Made by a program: the position numbers and the translations under genes
DNA from: Cladorrhinum sp. PSN259
Lineage: Eukaryota > Ascomycota > Sordariomycetes > Sordariales > Podosporaceae
Length of the DNA stretch: 64,000 nt
Direction: 5' to 3'
NCBI GenBank assembly: GCA_033725935.1
Contig: MU867077.1
Span: forward strand, 248,001 to 312,000
Shown here: positions 31,758-44,704 of the stretch, in pieces
Numbering within the stretch: position 1 is the stretch's first letter
Layout of the letters: every line of letters starts with the position of its first letter
Notes under the pieces: model-generated
The model's database searches: none
What the model saw: only the letters and a program-made list of their open reading frames with translations
Told to the model about the DNA's origin: nothing

Positions 31758-33374
31758 TCATAAACTCCTCTTGGCCCTCTTCCTAACCCTGACACCTTCG
31801 ACGTCATCCTCATCACTGTCAACCCCTTCCTCGACGTCATCCAACGACGACAAATCCTTCCCTTTACTCCCTCCCCTCTTCCCATTCGACACAGTAGTCG
31901 AAGAAGAATCATTCCCCTTCTTGATGCTGATCAAACACCCCTGCTCCTTCAGCCTCTTCGTGAGCGCAGTACTGGCCTTCATGCCCGGGAAATCCTTGGC
32001 GTTATATACCTGAAAGGCTTCGCTCATCCCCGTGGCTACGATGGGACTTTTCTCGCCCGTACACATTTTTGCTGGGTCCAGTACCACCAAAGCGAACTTG
32101 AGACGGAAAACTCCTGGTGTGCGGCACGATAGGTCAGGGAAGCAGAAAAAACAGCCTTCCTCTCCGTTCTCGTCGAGGCCGACGAAGGGTGAAGCGACTA
32201 ATGTGCCCATCAGACGGCGTTGTTGACGAAAGTCTTCGGGCATAGATGACATGTCTTTTTGTCCTTGCTCATCCCAGATGGAACAGTGAACAACGGAGAA
32301 TTGATGGCGGAGACGACGGCCGAGTTCCTCTTGTGATAAGGACGAGTCCGTGATTGTTAGCTGGACTATTGGCGGCGGGTCTATGACTCGGCGATCACGC
32401 TCGCCAAAGCCACATGAGCGGGCCGCGTATGGTTGTTGACGGACTGAGATGCGGTACTCGGATGATGATGATGATGAGGTAGGAGAGGCTAGCGGACGTG
32501 GTGAAGGTAGAGTTGGCATTGGTGCTTTGGAGTTTGGGTTGTAGCCGTTATTGGGGCTCTTGTTGTGAAGATTATGGTGTGGACTGTTGGGGTTGGCTGC
32601 CGAAGACGAAGACTCTGAGCTGAGTAGATTTGAGATGCTCATTGATTTCGCTTCTTGTCTTGGAGAGGCGCTTGATTGTGTGCTTGGTGGGCTTTGTGGT
32701 AGTGAGGAGTGGCCGTTCAATATTGGCATGGGGCCAGCTGGTGAATAAGATGAAGATGATGAGCCGCCGCCGCCCATCATGACGGGCGGCAGAGCATTAT
32801 CGTGATGATAGGGATCTCCTCTGAAATGTGGAGATTGCTGTGCATATGGTGCCCGAGGGATTTGACCCTGCGGTTGGTGATGAAAGCTGTTCATTTGTCT
32901 CATTCGTATCTCATGAGCCATCTCGTCGGATGACCTGTCACTGGCTGTTGATGAGAGAGTAGGAGACCGGCGGAGATCGACCGCTCTCCTTGAGAGGGCA
33001 TGAGGGTCGTTATTTGGGCCAGGAAACTGAGGAGGCGTCTGTCCGATAGGTGAAGGAGTAGCGTAATCTGAGTAGTAACCGCCTCTCCCTCCCGCATACT
33101 GAGAATCACGGCCGTATGGCAATGGAGAGTGGTTCGGTCCTGGAGTCGGTATCATCGCGGCCATGGGTGGCAGACGTGGTTGCTGTGTAAGTTGTGGTGG
33201 AGACGGCTGTTGTTGTTGTTGTGGTTGCTGTGAGAAATGAGATTCTTGTGCATAGTGCCCATGTCGGGGGACATATCCATCATCGTAACCATGATGGGGA
33301 GGTCGAGCCATTCTGGCGTCGAGCAGGAGATCTCGGCCAAAGTCGTGAGGTGCAAAGTCGACAATGGCAGACAT
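31758..33374 (-). CDS. velC: Velvet-domain regulator, VelC type
   Basis: Single open exon, 538 residues from ATG 33374. The frame stays open to 33437 but there is no ATG above 33374, and a CTGACCTAG at the upstream edge hints at a leader intron acceptor. Residues 1-305 are low complexity (Gln, Pro, Ser, His; MSISNLLSSESS at about 245). The velvet domain spans about 307-486: YRISVRQQPYAARSCGFGERDRRVIDPPPIVQLTI, then VVHCSIWDE, LMGTLVASPFVGLDENG, GCFFCFPDLSCRTPGVFRLKF, and YNAKDFPGMKASTALTKRLKEQG. The undivided domain and the AARSCGFGERDRRVIDPPP form point to VelC rather than VeA, VelB or VosA. An acidic stretch and a basic NLS-like RVRKRAKR end the protein. Velvet proteins bind DNA as dimers and control sporulation, sexual development and secondary metabolism; VelC is linked to sexual fruiting in Aspergillus. 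Its 5' side faces an 11 kb gene-free stretch. Confidence 0.9.
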   Translation of the reverse strand: MSAIVDFAPHDFGRDLLLDARMARPPHHGYDDGYVPRHGHYAQESHFSQQPQQQQQPSPPQLTQQPRLPPMAAMIPTPGPNHSPLPYGRDSQYAGGRGGYYSDYATPSPIGQTPPQFPGPNNDPHALSRRAVDLRRSPTLSSTASDRSSDEMAHEIRMRQMNSFHHQPQGQIPRAPYAQQSPHFRGDPYHHDNALPPVMMGGGGSSSSSYSPAGPMPILNGHSSLPQSPPSTQSSASPRQEAKSMSISNLLSSESSSSAANPNSPHHNLHNKSPNNGYNPNSKAPMPTLPSPRPLASPTSSSSSSEYRISVRQQPYAARSCGFGERDRRVIDPPPIVQLTITDSSLSQEELGRRLRHQFSVVHCSIWDEQGQKDMSSMPEDFRQQRRLMGTLVASPFVGLDENGEEGCFFCFPDLSCRTPGVFRLKFALVVLDPAKMCTGEKSPIVATGMSEAFQVYNAKDFPGMKASTALTKRLKEQGCLISIKKGNDSSSTTVSNGKRGGSKGKDLSSLDDVEEGVDSDEDDVEGVRVRKRAKRSL

Positions 33375-34628
33375 TTGGGGGATATGGCCCACAAATAAGT
33401 AGGACGGAGGGCGGAGGGAATTTGATCCTCTGTCCACTAGGTCAGTCTCTCACATGTAACGACGGAGCCGGTCAGGGAGCTGAGCAGCAGGGGCTTAAAG
33501 TGGGCAGCCGTACAGATGGGGAGCCGCTTGCTGCTGGGCGCGAACAACCACATATACAAATCCGGGTAGCTGGGACTGGGCCGGGTGTGAGGTTCTTGCC
33601 TCACCGGGGAGACAAGAAGCAGGACACTAGCTCTAGTCGCACACTAATAGTGCAGGCTTCCTGACGTGAGCTGGCAAGGAGCCGAAATCCTAAACCCCAG
33701 ATCCTAGATCCTGGTGTCTTGTTCGGCTACGGGACTGGTGGACGATGTCTCGTGCAGCTGCAGGAAGCCACAGCCTAGTATTGGCAGAGTCGGCTGGGGC
33801 AAACCGGCAGCACTCGTGGGTATCGATGTTGATGGTCGTTTCGTACCACCGGTCTGGGAAGTGGGCGGTTTTTACACCGTGACACGTACACGCCTTGTCC
33901 TTGCCTGACTCGGTAAGGGTATGCTGGCCTCAGATCGGGAGTCTCTGGGGGACGAGTTCGTGTTGTTTGCTCTTTTTTGAGTAGGTGTCCTGCAGGTCGA
34001 TGTGCGAGTGCAAGTGCGAGTGAAGGGAGGAGAGGAGAGGAGAGAGCATCTAAAGATGGTCGCCTGCCTTCTTTTTATCACCCGGCAGAGGTAACCTGCC
34101 GTGGTGTTTCTGCGGGTCTGTCCAGGAACAAGCCGGCCTTGTGAAAGATCGAGGGTTCGGCTCTTGACAGGCGGGTTTAGTACCACACACACCTGCTGGG
34201 GTGTGAGTCGGGATATATTTCACAGCAATATGGCAAAGCCGGGCTGGTGGGCCATTGTTATTGTAGCAATGTACCGAATCATGTACTCTTTGATTTTGCC
34301 GTCCAGGGGGCGGAGGAGACAGCCAGTCTTTAAGCATTATTCGCCAACGAATAGATTCTGCAGATTGCCGCAGGGGCTGATCGCGACAATCCGCCAGGCG
34401 GGTTAACGGGTCCGGGGTGACGGTCAGGGAGGAGCAGGGCATGTCTTTGTCTCTCTAACTGTGCGGACTGTGGCTTCTCATCGCTCCCTGGTGTATACCT
34501 CCACCGTGGTTAGAGTGACGAGTGCGGTGACATACATAACCCTCAGTCTTTGCTGAACCACGCTAGTCTTTCTAACCCCGCGGAGATATAAAATGTAACG
34601 TGAATAACGAAAGAAGGAAGAAAAATGA

Positions 34629-34670
34629 GGCTTGTGTCTGGAAAACGGCTTGTGTCTGGAAAACGGCTTG
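34629..34670. repeat. 18-bp tandem duplication
   Basis: Unit GGCTTGTGTCTGGAAAAC occurs twice without mismatch (34629-34646, 34647-34664), followed by the first six bases of a third copy. Confidence 0.95.
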
Positions 34671-37600
34671 GAAGCCATGGAAGTCAACAAGAGACAGGGG
34701 TCCAAGTCCACCTAGCGGGCTAAAGTCCACTGCCGTCCGCATCTCGTCCACTTCCCACTCTGTGAGAGACTCGGACCTGTGTGTGTGTGCGACCTGGAAC
34801 CATATCCGTGTGTAGGCAAAGCAGAAATACTTTGTACATGCACACCCACACACACCACGCGACTCCAGCAGAAACCGGCAAGGCGGCTGCTTTCCTCTTG
34901 GACAATGACCCCTGCTCGGGTACTCGTCGACCTCTGGAGAATGCGAGAGGCAGGGGTATGGTTCCCGCGAGGCACGTCAGAAAAATCAAATCGAATTCGT
35001 CCTGTCGTTGTCCTTGCCATGCTAATTAGACGGACGGCACAACCGGCCAAAACGCTACCTGCGCAGGCTGCGGTGCGTCCAGAGCAATCTTGTCATGGAC
35101 AGTGACTGGTTTTGTGTAATCGAGGCTTTTTCCTCTTCCTACCATCAGAACAGAACTGAGTGTTGCTCGGCGCGCTTGCACTTGCACCTTACACCAGCTC
35201 TGAACGCCACCGCTGACCAGTTGGGTACGACCTGCATGCTCAATTAGTGCAGTCAGTTGTCGATGGGTGCCCAGACGATACCCAAACGAGACAGGCTGAT
35301 GCCTTCCCAGGGCATTCCCAGCGAGCGACATGTCCAATCCGTGTTCAGCAGCGCCGCGGCAGGCGAGATAGGGAGAGGAAAGAGGAAGATGGTGTCGCGG
35401 GAAGATGCCGCTGGAGGTGAACATGAGCCGGAGTTCGGCTGAAGTCATGGGCTATCCAAAGCCTGCCTTGAGAGTGAAACCGAGTTTCTGGACCCGGATA
35501 CAGGTGGTTGGCTCGTCATGAGCCGACTCTTCTCAAACACATCCGGGTTCCATGAGTTTTTCCCCCCACGGGTTGGTGTTGGAATTTTTAGTGGCAACGA
35601 GCCAAAGCGTTCCACGGCAGACAAGACAAGGCGACGAAACCTCATGATCGATGGAAGGAGAGCGGGAGGGACTGCGATTTCGCCAAGCAAAGCAGAGAGC
35701 TGGCTGTCAGTCCTCCTGTAGAGAGGATCATTTTTCCCATGGAAAATCTAGAGTTCACTAACAGTAGTACTTGAGACGGCAGAGCGGAGCAACCGCTTCC
35801 ATTTGCTGGCTGCTTCCTGCTTCAGAAGGTGTCGTTTGCCCAGATCATGCCGGTGATAGAAGGCCCTGTATTATCGTGCCTTCCGTTGACCATTTGCAGA
35901 GGCAATGACCAGTGCATTCAGCGTTTGCGCTAAACAAGGGAGCCGATGACCAAATTGGAACCCCCGCCCCGGTTTACGGCAGTCGGGCAGTTGCAGGGCT
36001 ACTGCTTGCTGTCTCTCAACTTACACCCCCAGGTCCCCAACAAGCAACCGAGTGGGGCACATCAAAGACAACCTACGCCCACACTTTTTGACCGTGGTGT
36101 GGGGATCACCTTCCGTGTTGTTGGGGTGGGTGCTTTCCTCCTGGTTGAACTTGAAGTGGCAGAAAGTGCATTTCAGAAAAACGTCCGGCTGTGCGCTGCC
36201 TCTGCCATTCCACCTGTTGCGTGTTTTTCGGTTCTCCCACTATGGAGGCTCCAAGGGCAAAATACCCGGGCCGCCCCCCCTCTTTGCATCTCTTTGCGAC
36301 ACTACTCCATCCTGATTCTTCCCGTCCCCTCTTCCCCACAAAATCCGGGGCAAAACCAGAGCTATACCAGGCCCCAGAAGCTCATTTTGTCGGTTCCGCC
36401 AATATTAAACATTTTGAGTTGTATTAACTCGCCGGCTGCTCCCCGTAGCAGAATAGATTGGCAGCCACACGTGTCACGCGAACCATCTGCCGGCTTTATT
36501 TTGCAGATGAAGTGTGATGGCACATCACCCAGATTCCGGGCAAAGACGAACACTTGTGTGTATTCCCTGCATACTGGCCTGTGTAAGAAACGATAAACCA
36601 CCAACGAGGCCGAGGATGGAATGAGAAGGGTCTAGCCCATCGCGGCACTCGGAAGGCCTCGACGTTTATGTCATTTGACAAGCCACATCGACGCCATCTG
36701 GTCGAACAAGGCGTTTCTTTGGTCAGTTTCAAGAAAAAGCCTCCATCCGATCCCCCATCTTGCAGTGATGTGCCGAGTCGATTTATGATCGCCAATCACC
36801 TATCTAGGGCAGAAGGGTCAAAGGCAGAGCAAACCATATCACAAGAGCACTAACTCAAAGGGCCTCGGAACTATTGACTTTGATCGTCACCCAAATCAAA
36901 ACGACATGCGTCACGGCCGGAAGGCATTCAGCCACTCTCCTGTCACCCTCTGTTTGCCATCGATCTTTCACCGCTCAGGGCGTTAATGATACACAAGACT
37001 GATGAGTTGTTTGCAGGGAAGACCGCTGGGCCGTTCCGTCTTACAAAACGCATTGTCAGTCCGCGCCCCGGCTTGTGTTTGTGAACCACTCGACCGACAA
37101 GGCGGCACCATGACATCTTCTTACTCACATGGTGCTCAGAATAGCCTTGCCTGTGCACCTGGCGGTTGCACTGTTTATGATAGTGCGAGGCAACCGCTTG
37201 ACCGCTCGTAAAGGCGTTCCGTTCGATAATAGTTACAAGGTCTGTAGCTCATGACGGCAAAGAGCGGTCCTCATGACACAGCGGCTCAAGCAGGCGTTGA
37301 AGGGAAACAGAGCAACAGAGACGATGCAGCACCAATCAAAAGTTTTGGTGGGCGAGGGCTCATGGACCCTGGTCTCTGGCACGGCTCAACAGGGTTCGCC
37401 AACACCCGTGGTTCGAAGGATGCGACCCTGATTCCCGGTTTCCCTTCCTATGCCCCACGTTTGGCTTGATTCCGCTTAAAGTGCTCGTTTGTGGCTAATC
37501 AAGAACCACAGTCAGCAATGGGGGACTGGGGAAAAGTTATTGACTTTTACGAAGTTCTACACTAGTTCTGACCACACAAGACAACAGGACAACCCCGACA

Positions 37601-40600
37601 AGTTCGACTTGGTGCTTTGGGGGTCCAAGACATTCTGGCCCATAGAGTTGGTACGCATGATGACCAGACGTTGCAGCTACCCTGCGTTCCTTCAGGTTGA
37701 GATATCACATCTCACATGTCGTATTTGTGCTGTGAGTGCGAACCCCTAACCAGGGACTTCTATATTGTAAGGTACAAACCTGTCGATCGCCCATCACTTG
37801 CCCGCTGCTAACTCGGTCCCAATTTAGTGTGCTGCACGTCTCGGACAGCAAACTGCGTGCTGTGCCATTCACTGATTCCTAGTGATATCTTTGGAGAGCT
37901 CACTGGATGAGCCTGAGCGGTTCAGAGTTCGGTGCCGAAGATAATGTTGGAGCACCGGCCGTGTATCTTGCGTGCCGTACAGAGACAGAAGCGATGAAGA
38001 GAAGATAAAGTACTATCGAGCTATACCCCTTATGGAGTTGAAGTTTGTTGTGGACCCTCCATGATCGTCCCGTCCCTGGACGCCGGCAAGCGGCGCGCGA
38101 AAATTGGCATACCTCTTCTCCTCTCTTTCCTCCGCCATGCCTTGGCGTTGAAACAGTGGTGGGATGCCACGAAGTACCAAGACACTCAAGGCAGAAAAGC
38201 TCAGCGCACTTAATCCAACAAAGTGGACTCACTATTTGCAGATCGGGAAAGTCACCATCGTCTAATACATACCACTCGAATCGAGATGGCAAACCTGCTC
38301 AGGCTCTTTCCTATCCGGGTGCCATTGAGCGTACGGAATGCGGAATACAACAGCACTGGCAGTGGAACGAAACAACGGCCCGTCAGCGTCGCTGTCAGTG
38401 TCAATGCGGCATCTTCCACCAGTCAAGTCCTTTTGTTTTGAAACAGGCCAAAAAAGCGTCCCAAAATTTCATCTCTGCACTCCCCAGTCTTGGCACTCGC
38501 CCGTTCTCAGAAGCACAGTCAGCACGTAACGTGTGTGTCGTTCTGGTTGTTGATGACGACGACGTGTCCCAGTTCAAGGATTTTCTCATTCCCATTTCCC
38601 GGGATTTTCACCTAGATGTCGTGTATCTGCCGCATCGTGGCAACAGAATTCAGACCCGAGACTCACCCTCCACCGAGACGGGGACGAATCAACGACAACG
38701 GCACGGTACAGACACACGGGATCTCAGATGCATACCCCGCGATTCAGGGTGTCTCCTACTTTGGCTCTGACAATCCAGCGTTACATTGGCAGCCTCTGCA
38801 TCTGGGGTCAAGTATCGCCAAGGTGGCGGGAAGACGGGGATTTCCATCATGAAGATGATCCTTCCATTGATGTGTTGGTTGGACAGTTTGACACGGCACG
38901 GGAATGGGCGTAGGAGCGTCCTCATAATCATCTCATAAGCAGTCATAGTCCGGCACCCAACAGTCGCGCCGCTGCTAAATGAATACCACGGCCGAGGGCC
39001 CCCTCAGTATGCGCCGAACATTAGGCCGGACCGCCCTATTGCGCACCTCCTGCGTCGGTCCCGAACCCGCCTCCATCAGTGCACTGCTCAAGCTCGGAGG
39101 CTGCGGACATGGAACAAGAAGGCTTGCATCGCTGTGACAGGCGCCGGGCAAGCATCCCCTGTGCTACCTGGACTTCATTCCGTCTCCATGTGTCAGAGCC
39201 CTGCTCCTCTACACCAAAAAAATTACCGAGGGCAGACATACATACAGTCAAAACCTCTGGCTGGCTGGGTATAACATCCTTTAGGAGCATGCCATTGAGA
39301 CCGGACAGAAGGCTGGAGCCACAAGGCCGAATCCCTGAAAATTATCCGAATGGTTGATGGTTACTCCAGGCTCTCCCAAGAACCCGGAAGACACTGGTTC
39401 GCAGATGGATCCGGCTAAAATGGATGCAGCGCAGGAGGATGAAGTCAACCGAATTGTTGGACGCACTCCATACTCGTTGCTGGCAAGGTCACTGAGCAAA
39501 CAACCTAGCATTGACGCCTTGATTGCCAGCCGGCTGCCTCGAGATCCGCGCGTCCTGCGAGCCAGAGCGCCTGGGAAGGAACTTCTCCACAAGTCAGATG
39601 CAATACAACCCAAACGACGCTCACAAAGAACGGCATGACGGTGTTCTACTGGTTGCCTCTCTACCTACTAAGCAGAGTGCCGTCATAACAAGCTGGCTGG
39701 GCTAGAGCTTATGTGCCGGTCTCTCAAAGTGCCGGTAGTTGCAAGGGATTCTAAGAGAATTTGACTGTTGGCTTAGATATCACAGGTTCATGTGGTTGGG
39801 GGCTGCAGGCAGCTTACATGTTGAAACCGATCATCGCCGTCTCTACCTTTTTCCGGCCGGGGACTCATAGCCCTTAGTCTGAAAACGTTCAAGCAGTTTT
39901 TCGAACCATCGCCTTGACAAAAAGGCGGGACCAGAGTCTTGATCAAATCCAGTACAGCTCGTGCTGATCATTTTGGGATGCAAACATCAATTTACTGGTG
40001 AAGCGGACGATCTAGACCAATAATTTGTGTGGCATGGTGGGTGTGGCGGTGTTTCATCAGACAACATCCCGTCAACATAAGAAGGCAGCATCACGATGAT
40101 TTTTTGCAGAACCCGAATTCCGGCTCCCTCCGAGGCGATATACCAGTCCGTACCACACCGCTGACGTCTCGACTACGAGAATCCGGGCTGGAGAAAGCAA
40201 GGACCGAGATGTTGTGCTGCAGGCTGCATCTTTCCCGTATGCGAAAATGTCCACCTTGAAACTGCGGCTATTCTCCCTCCAATCCCAACCTGTTGGAATA
40301 TCCGGTATAGGGTAATTAATCTAACGGGAATCCCTTCTCAACAATCGTTGAGTGAAGATCATAGATTCTCTTCTTCAGGTGAACGGCAAACTTTCGGTAT
40401 GGCATCAGGTGATGGTTAATCATGTGTTCGAAAATCACCATCCGGTTTAGGCCAACGGACTTGCATCTGAGGCGAGCCGAGGAGAAGCAGAAGAGAAGAG
40501 GTCCTGTCGATCTTTCTAGCTTCAGACGAAACTGTCATCATCCCGATCCTTGGATCTCGTCGGTTTTCTCCTCTTCAAGCTCATCAAACACGGGACAACT

Positions 40601-41645
40601 CAGCCTTTGATACGCATCTTTGGTCGAACTTCGGGGCTAGACAGAGAGACCAAGGTCCAGACTATTCCTTTGCCGTTTACAACTGCCAGCACGCCTGTCC
40701 CCACACCACTCTTAACCGAACAATAACCAAATTGACAGATCTGGGGGACACCCCGGACTGAAAAGACGATAGACGAGAGAGACGAAAAGTCTGGAAATCC
40801 GGGTAAAATCCCAATACCTGGCACCTGCCAATTCAACCATTTTCTTGGCTGGCACTCTCCATATTCGGGAGTTGAACAATTGACCGGGGTGAGCAAGGGT
40901 GTGTATATAAGGCTGTTTGCTAAAAGGTATGTGTACAATACCTGCCTGGATGGGTTACCGCTTCTCTCGTTGCCTGCTTTAATATGGGAGGTCCTCCGGG
41001 TTCCTGGGACCACAAGCAAAAGGCTTGTTTATTTGCCTTGGTCCACACCCTCACATATACCCTGCGGGAATTTTGTGGCACTATATAGCAATGGCTTTTG
41101 CCAGTTTCGTGTGTCTATGTGTCTACATGAGATGAAATGTCGTATCAAGCCGCCACCGGTGGTGTTTTGGAACCGGGAAAGGAGGATACTGTCATTTCAG
41201 GCCGGTTGGTACGAGTGGACACCTCCCCATACAAATAAAGGGAATAGAAAGGACGCTTTGGATTTTCTGTGGTTGATCTGCAACGTTACTTGTTTCCCGT
41301 TTTTTTTTCGAGGGAACGGCTAAACCTTTCAGTCCGGAGAGCAGAAACTTACATTCGCCTCTTTACATGATGATATCCCGTTATATCAAAGGTACCGGCT
41401 GAGAACCCTGCTGAGAACAGTTGGCTCCCATCGGACTTCTCGGCCGTTTCAACGACAAAGTCAACCGGTCATGATAATAAGCTAGCATGACGAATCAACT
41501 TGTATGCTTTCTTGAAAGCATTGTGGCTGAGTTTAACCCGACAAAGGTGTCAGTCAACAGGTTCCGTATATCTGTTCAAAAGCCGTCATAGCAGCAGCCG
41601 CTTGATAATTTATTACAAAGACATTCTAATTGGATGGTATAGGTA

Positions 41646-41662
41646 GGGGGGGGGGGGGGGGG
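41646..41662. repeat. G17 homopolymer
   Basis: Seventeen G in a row, just after TAGGTA. G runs of this length can form quadruplex-like structures and are prone to length change. Confidence 0.95.
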
Positions 41663-44567
41663 AGAAATATTCTTCCATCGTTTAGGTGGTGGGCGAGCAC
41701 GTGGTTTGAATTTTTTTTTTCATCTTCCTTCTTCCTCAATGATATATACCGCTTATTTAGGGATTCTTGTACGTAGAGAAGAACCGTGATTCTATGTGGC
41801 GTGGGTATACTTGACTGATAGTATTTTGCTCAGGTAAAAAGTTGAAAGCCCCCTAAAATATTGACATGACATTTTTGCGGTTATGTATATTGATTGCATT
41901 CTCGAGTTCCCTTGAAGATTTGTAAGCGGTCACCGAGGAAATAGAGTTTAAATCGGTTCGGATATTGTGTTTATATACACCTGAATCTGTTTTTTTCCCT
42001 TCCCTGCGTTCTACTACGTAGGTAGTAAGGTAGTAGAGGAAGAAATCGGTTCAGTGGTGGCATGTACATACATACATACACGGCTCAGGCTTTATTCGAG
42101 AAATTTTTCCCCGTGGATTGTGTGTGACGGATGGTGTTTCGTGAGGAGGAAGAGGAGGAGGCTTGATACCCGGCGGGTCGGTTGGTTGCTGGCCCTTCAC
42201 TCAACCTGCTTGGGAAATCTGGGGTTTTATTTTTTATTTTTTTATTTTTCCGGTCTTTGTGATAGTTTGTCATGCAGAGTTGTATGGATATTGTGTTTAG
42301 GACTAAATAATTCCTGACTCTGGGACGACAGGATAGGCGGGGTTTCAACGTGTATGGATACGAGAGCGCGCAGGAATTGCGGAGTGAGGATATCTGATGA
42401 TACATGTTGTATGTGGTTCCGTGGAAAAGTGGCCTTGGTCAAGGTTTGTGGAGGTTTTACTCTGGGCATTAAAAAACAGTTTCCAAGTCAATAGCCGTCA
42501 CCAATCCGGGTTTATACGAGGGAGAGGATAATCTACATCTAGTTTCTTCCGAGCTGAAGGGGATTCCGGGGTCCTGCCAACTGACTGGCTGACTGACTGG
42601 GTATTTAGGTCTACGTGATCTTTGTATGAGACTGTCTTCCGACAGGCTCTGGCTTACTTCAATAGTAATAACTCCCATGAAAAAAGTGCTGTGTGCCAAC
42701 GTTTGTCTCCCCATATGTCACTAAATACACTGGGTCACGCAGTATGATCGGGTCTCGACCAGGGAGGGACTGCTTTAACGCAACAGGTATAGATGTAATG
42801 GCCAACTTCTGTGTACTTTCCGCGCCACATAAAGACGGTAAAACAATATAAGGGGAGTGCACATAACCATTTCTTCTTGCTCCTCGTATGCATGATTCCG
42901 GGAGAACTTGAAAGCTGACTGTCATGAGGTTGACGGAAAAATTAGCAGATGCTGATATCCACCTTGTGCGGCATAATTGTCGTAGCGTTTTATCCCTGAG
43001 CCGAGAGATGGTTGTGACAGGTTTCCTGGATAAGGACACACAGAGGGAGAAGAGAGCTGTGAATGGGAGTTTCAAGTTGAGTATTGGATATGCCTGGTGA
43101 TACTGAGGTTTGATATGGGTGAAAGAGGTGAGAATGGTGAAGTGGGTGGGCGGAGATAAGGTACAAGATCACCGAATGTATTTCATCTCAAAATGTTCAT
43201 ACATACTAAATGTACTTTGAACAAATACCTACCAGCTTACTGTGGCATAAACCAGGAATAGAGAGGTGAAGATGGAAAGATACGATGGGAAAAAGTAAAG
43301 AGCAAAAAAGTAGTCTGTTGGGGTCATGAACCTAACGCCATCGCGTTAAAACGGTGTCGAACTTTGACACATGTATTAGGGATTTGCATCTTCTCTATCA
43401 GTGTTATTTACAGGTGAAACCCTAATTTCAAAAGCATCTTCTTCTCTGTGTCCATCAAGGATGTAAACAAACTGCCTGACAAAGCCGGCGCAGCATTCAC
43501 CTACAGAGGGTTCTATCTCAGGAAACAAGCAACTCATCAAGAGAGTGAAAATATAACTTTAAACCGAGCAAAGAGTCAATAAGCAAATTCTATATGTATC
43601 ATAACATATTTAAAGTGAGGTAGTAAGTCTCGACCTCGGTTCCAAGTATCGTCAGGATGGATGGCTCCGGAGAAAATGCCTTGAAATTCGTTCAAAAAAC
43701 ACACCTGGGAGTGGTTTATCATTTGGGCTCACTTGATCTACCAAATAGAGACTTTCTCAGCCCCTAATGCTCGTGAAATTATGAAGGTTAAGCTTTTTTT
43801 CTTTGAGCATCAAGTGCCAACGTGAAAAATTCATGGGTAGTATCAAAACAAAGGCCATCTCAAACTCACACAAAAGAGAGAGGTCTCCTATTCACTCGCC
43901 ACACATAAATTCATAGACCCAACAATGCCAAACCAACAAAAGTTACTATTATTTTCACTCTTAAGTCGAAGAGCCACTTCAGAGCCTTTTATAGCTGGTC
44001 GTTTCTTGATATTGACGCTTGAGGGATGGAAAAATAGTAATAATGAACAGAGTTGAAGCCTCTTTCCTACCTTCATTCTCGCCAATTGACTTTAAAAACG
44101 TGGATCTAATTCTGAGTCAATCATCGAACAAATCAGGATCTCTCGAGGAAGTTCCACATCGTCATACCAACCAAGTACAGCATCATCATTACCATCATCA
44201 TCATGATTTGACAAACTCGAGATTACCTCCACAAAGTCACAATTATTCAGAATACGGACCGTACCTTTTATTTTTATTTACTGTATAATTAATCAAATTC
44301 TTGCCTCTTGTTTTTCTTCAACTTTTCTAAACTTCCTAAACAGTTTACTAAACAATCCATCCTGACAGATTTTTTCATCTTGTCCGTAAATCCCAAATGC
44401 CTTACTTATACCATTATCACTCAGCCAGCCCCGACCTAAATAAACCACTTATTCCGTTCACAACGTTCCAAGAAATATATATGCCAGACAAAAACCGCGA
44501 AATGCTCAGTCTCCATAAAAAATATAAAAATAAAAATTCATACTCGAGTCAAGAGTTAAGATAATGT

Positions 44568-44572
44568 AAAAA
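44568..44572 (-). terminator. RNA polymerase III T-run terminator of tRNA-Arg
   Basis: Five T on the minus strand, four bases beyond the 3' end of the tRNA gene. Confidence 0.7.
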
Positions 44573-44575
44573 TGA

Positions 44576-44704
44576 AACCCGACGCGGGACTCGAACCCGC
44601 AACCTTAAGATTGCACTTTTTCCTTTAAATTTCTTTCAGATAAGAGAGAAGAAAGGTAGAACAGAAAGTAGAAGTCTTACGCGCTACCATTGCGCTAGCC
44701 GGGC
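44576..44704 (-). tRNA. tRNA-Arg (anticodon UCU) with 57-nt intron
   Basis: Minus strand. Acceptor stem GCCCGGC (44698-44704) pairs with GTCGGGT (44577-44583) with two G-U pairs. D arm GCGC-AATGGTA-GCGC; anticodon stem TAAGA/TCTTA; loop CT-TCT-AA; T arm GCGGG-TTCGAGT-CCCGC. The anticodon TCT lies at 44670-44672. The intron, 44612-44668, sits one base 3' of the anticodon at the canonical position and is pyrimidine-rich. Mature length is 72 nt before CCA. Internal A box (TAGCGCAATGG) and B box (GGTTCGAGTCC) are intact. It reads AGA codons. Confidence 0.95.

Larger units (their letters stand above)
33375..44567. other. 11-kb region without a supportable protein gene
   Basis: Upstream of velC. 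Open frames reach 241 codons (38045-38770) but are random-looking, overlap others on the opposite strand, and carry no recognisable motif or good splice signals. The left part (33.4-41 kb) has normal, mixed composition; from about 41.3 kb it becomes more AT-rich. Local items: an 18-bp tandem duplication (34629-34670), a G17 run (41646-41662), and CATA repeats near 42066. It could hold long 5' leaders, non-coding transcripts or genes I cannot recognise. Confidence 0.5.

Noticed and set aside
33194..33664. 156-codon plus-strand frame at the velC 5' end
   Set aside because: Overlaps the Gln/His-coding part of velC on the other strand and has no independent support.
35946..36596. 216-codon open frame
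   Set aside because: No family resemblance and no consistent codon preference; opposite-strand frames of similar length exist.
38045..38770. 241-codon open frame in the gene-poor region
   Set aside because: Sequence looks random, with many rare residues in odd runs and no recognisable fold; overlapped by frames on the other strand.
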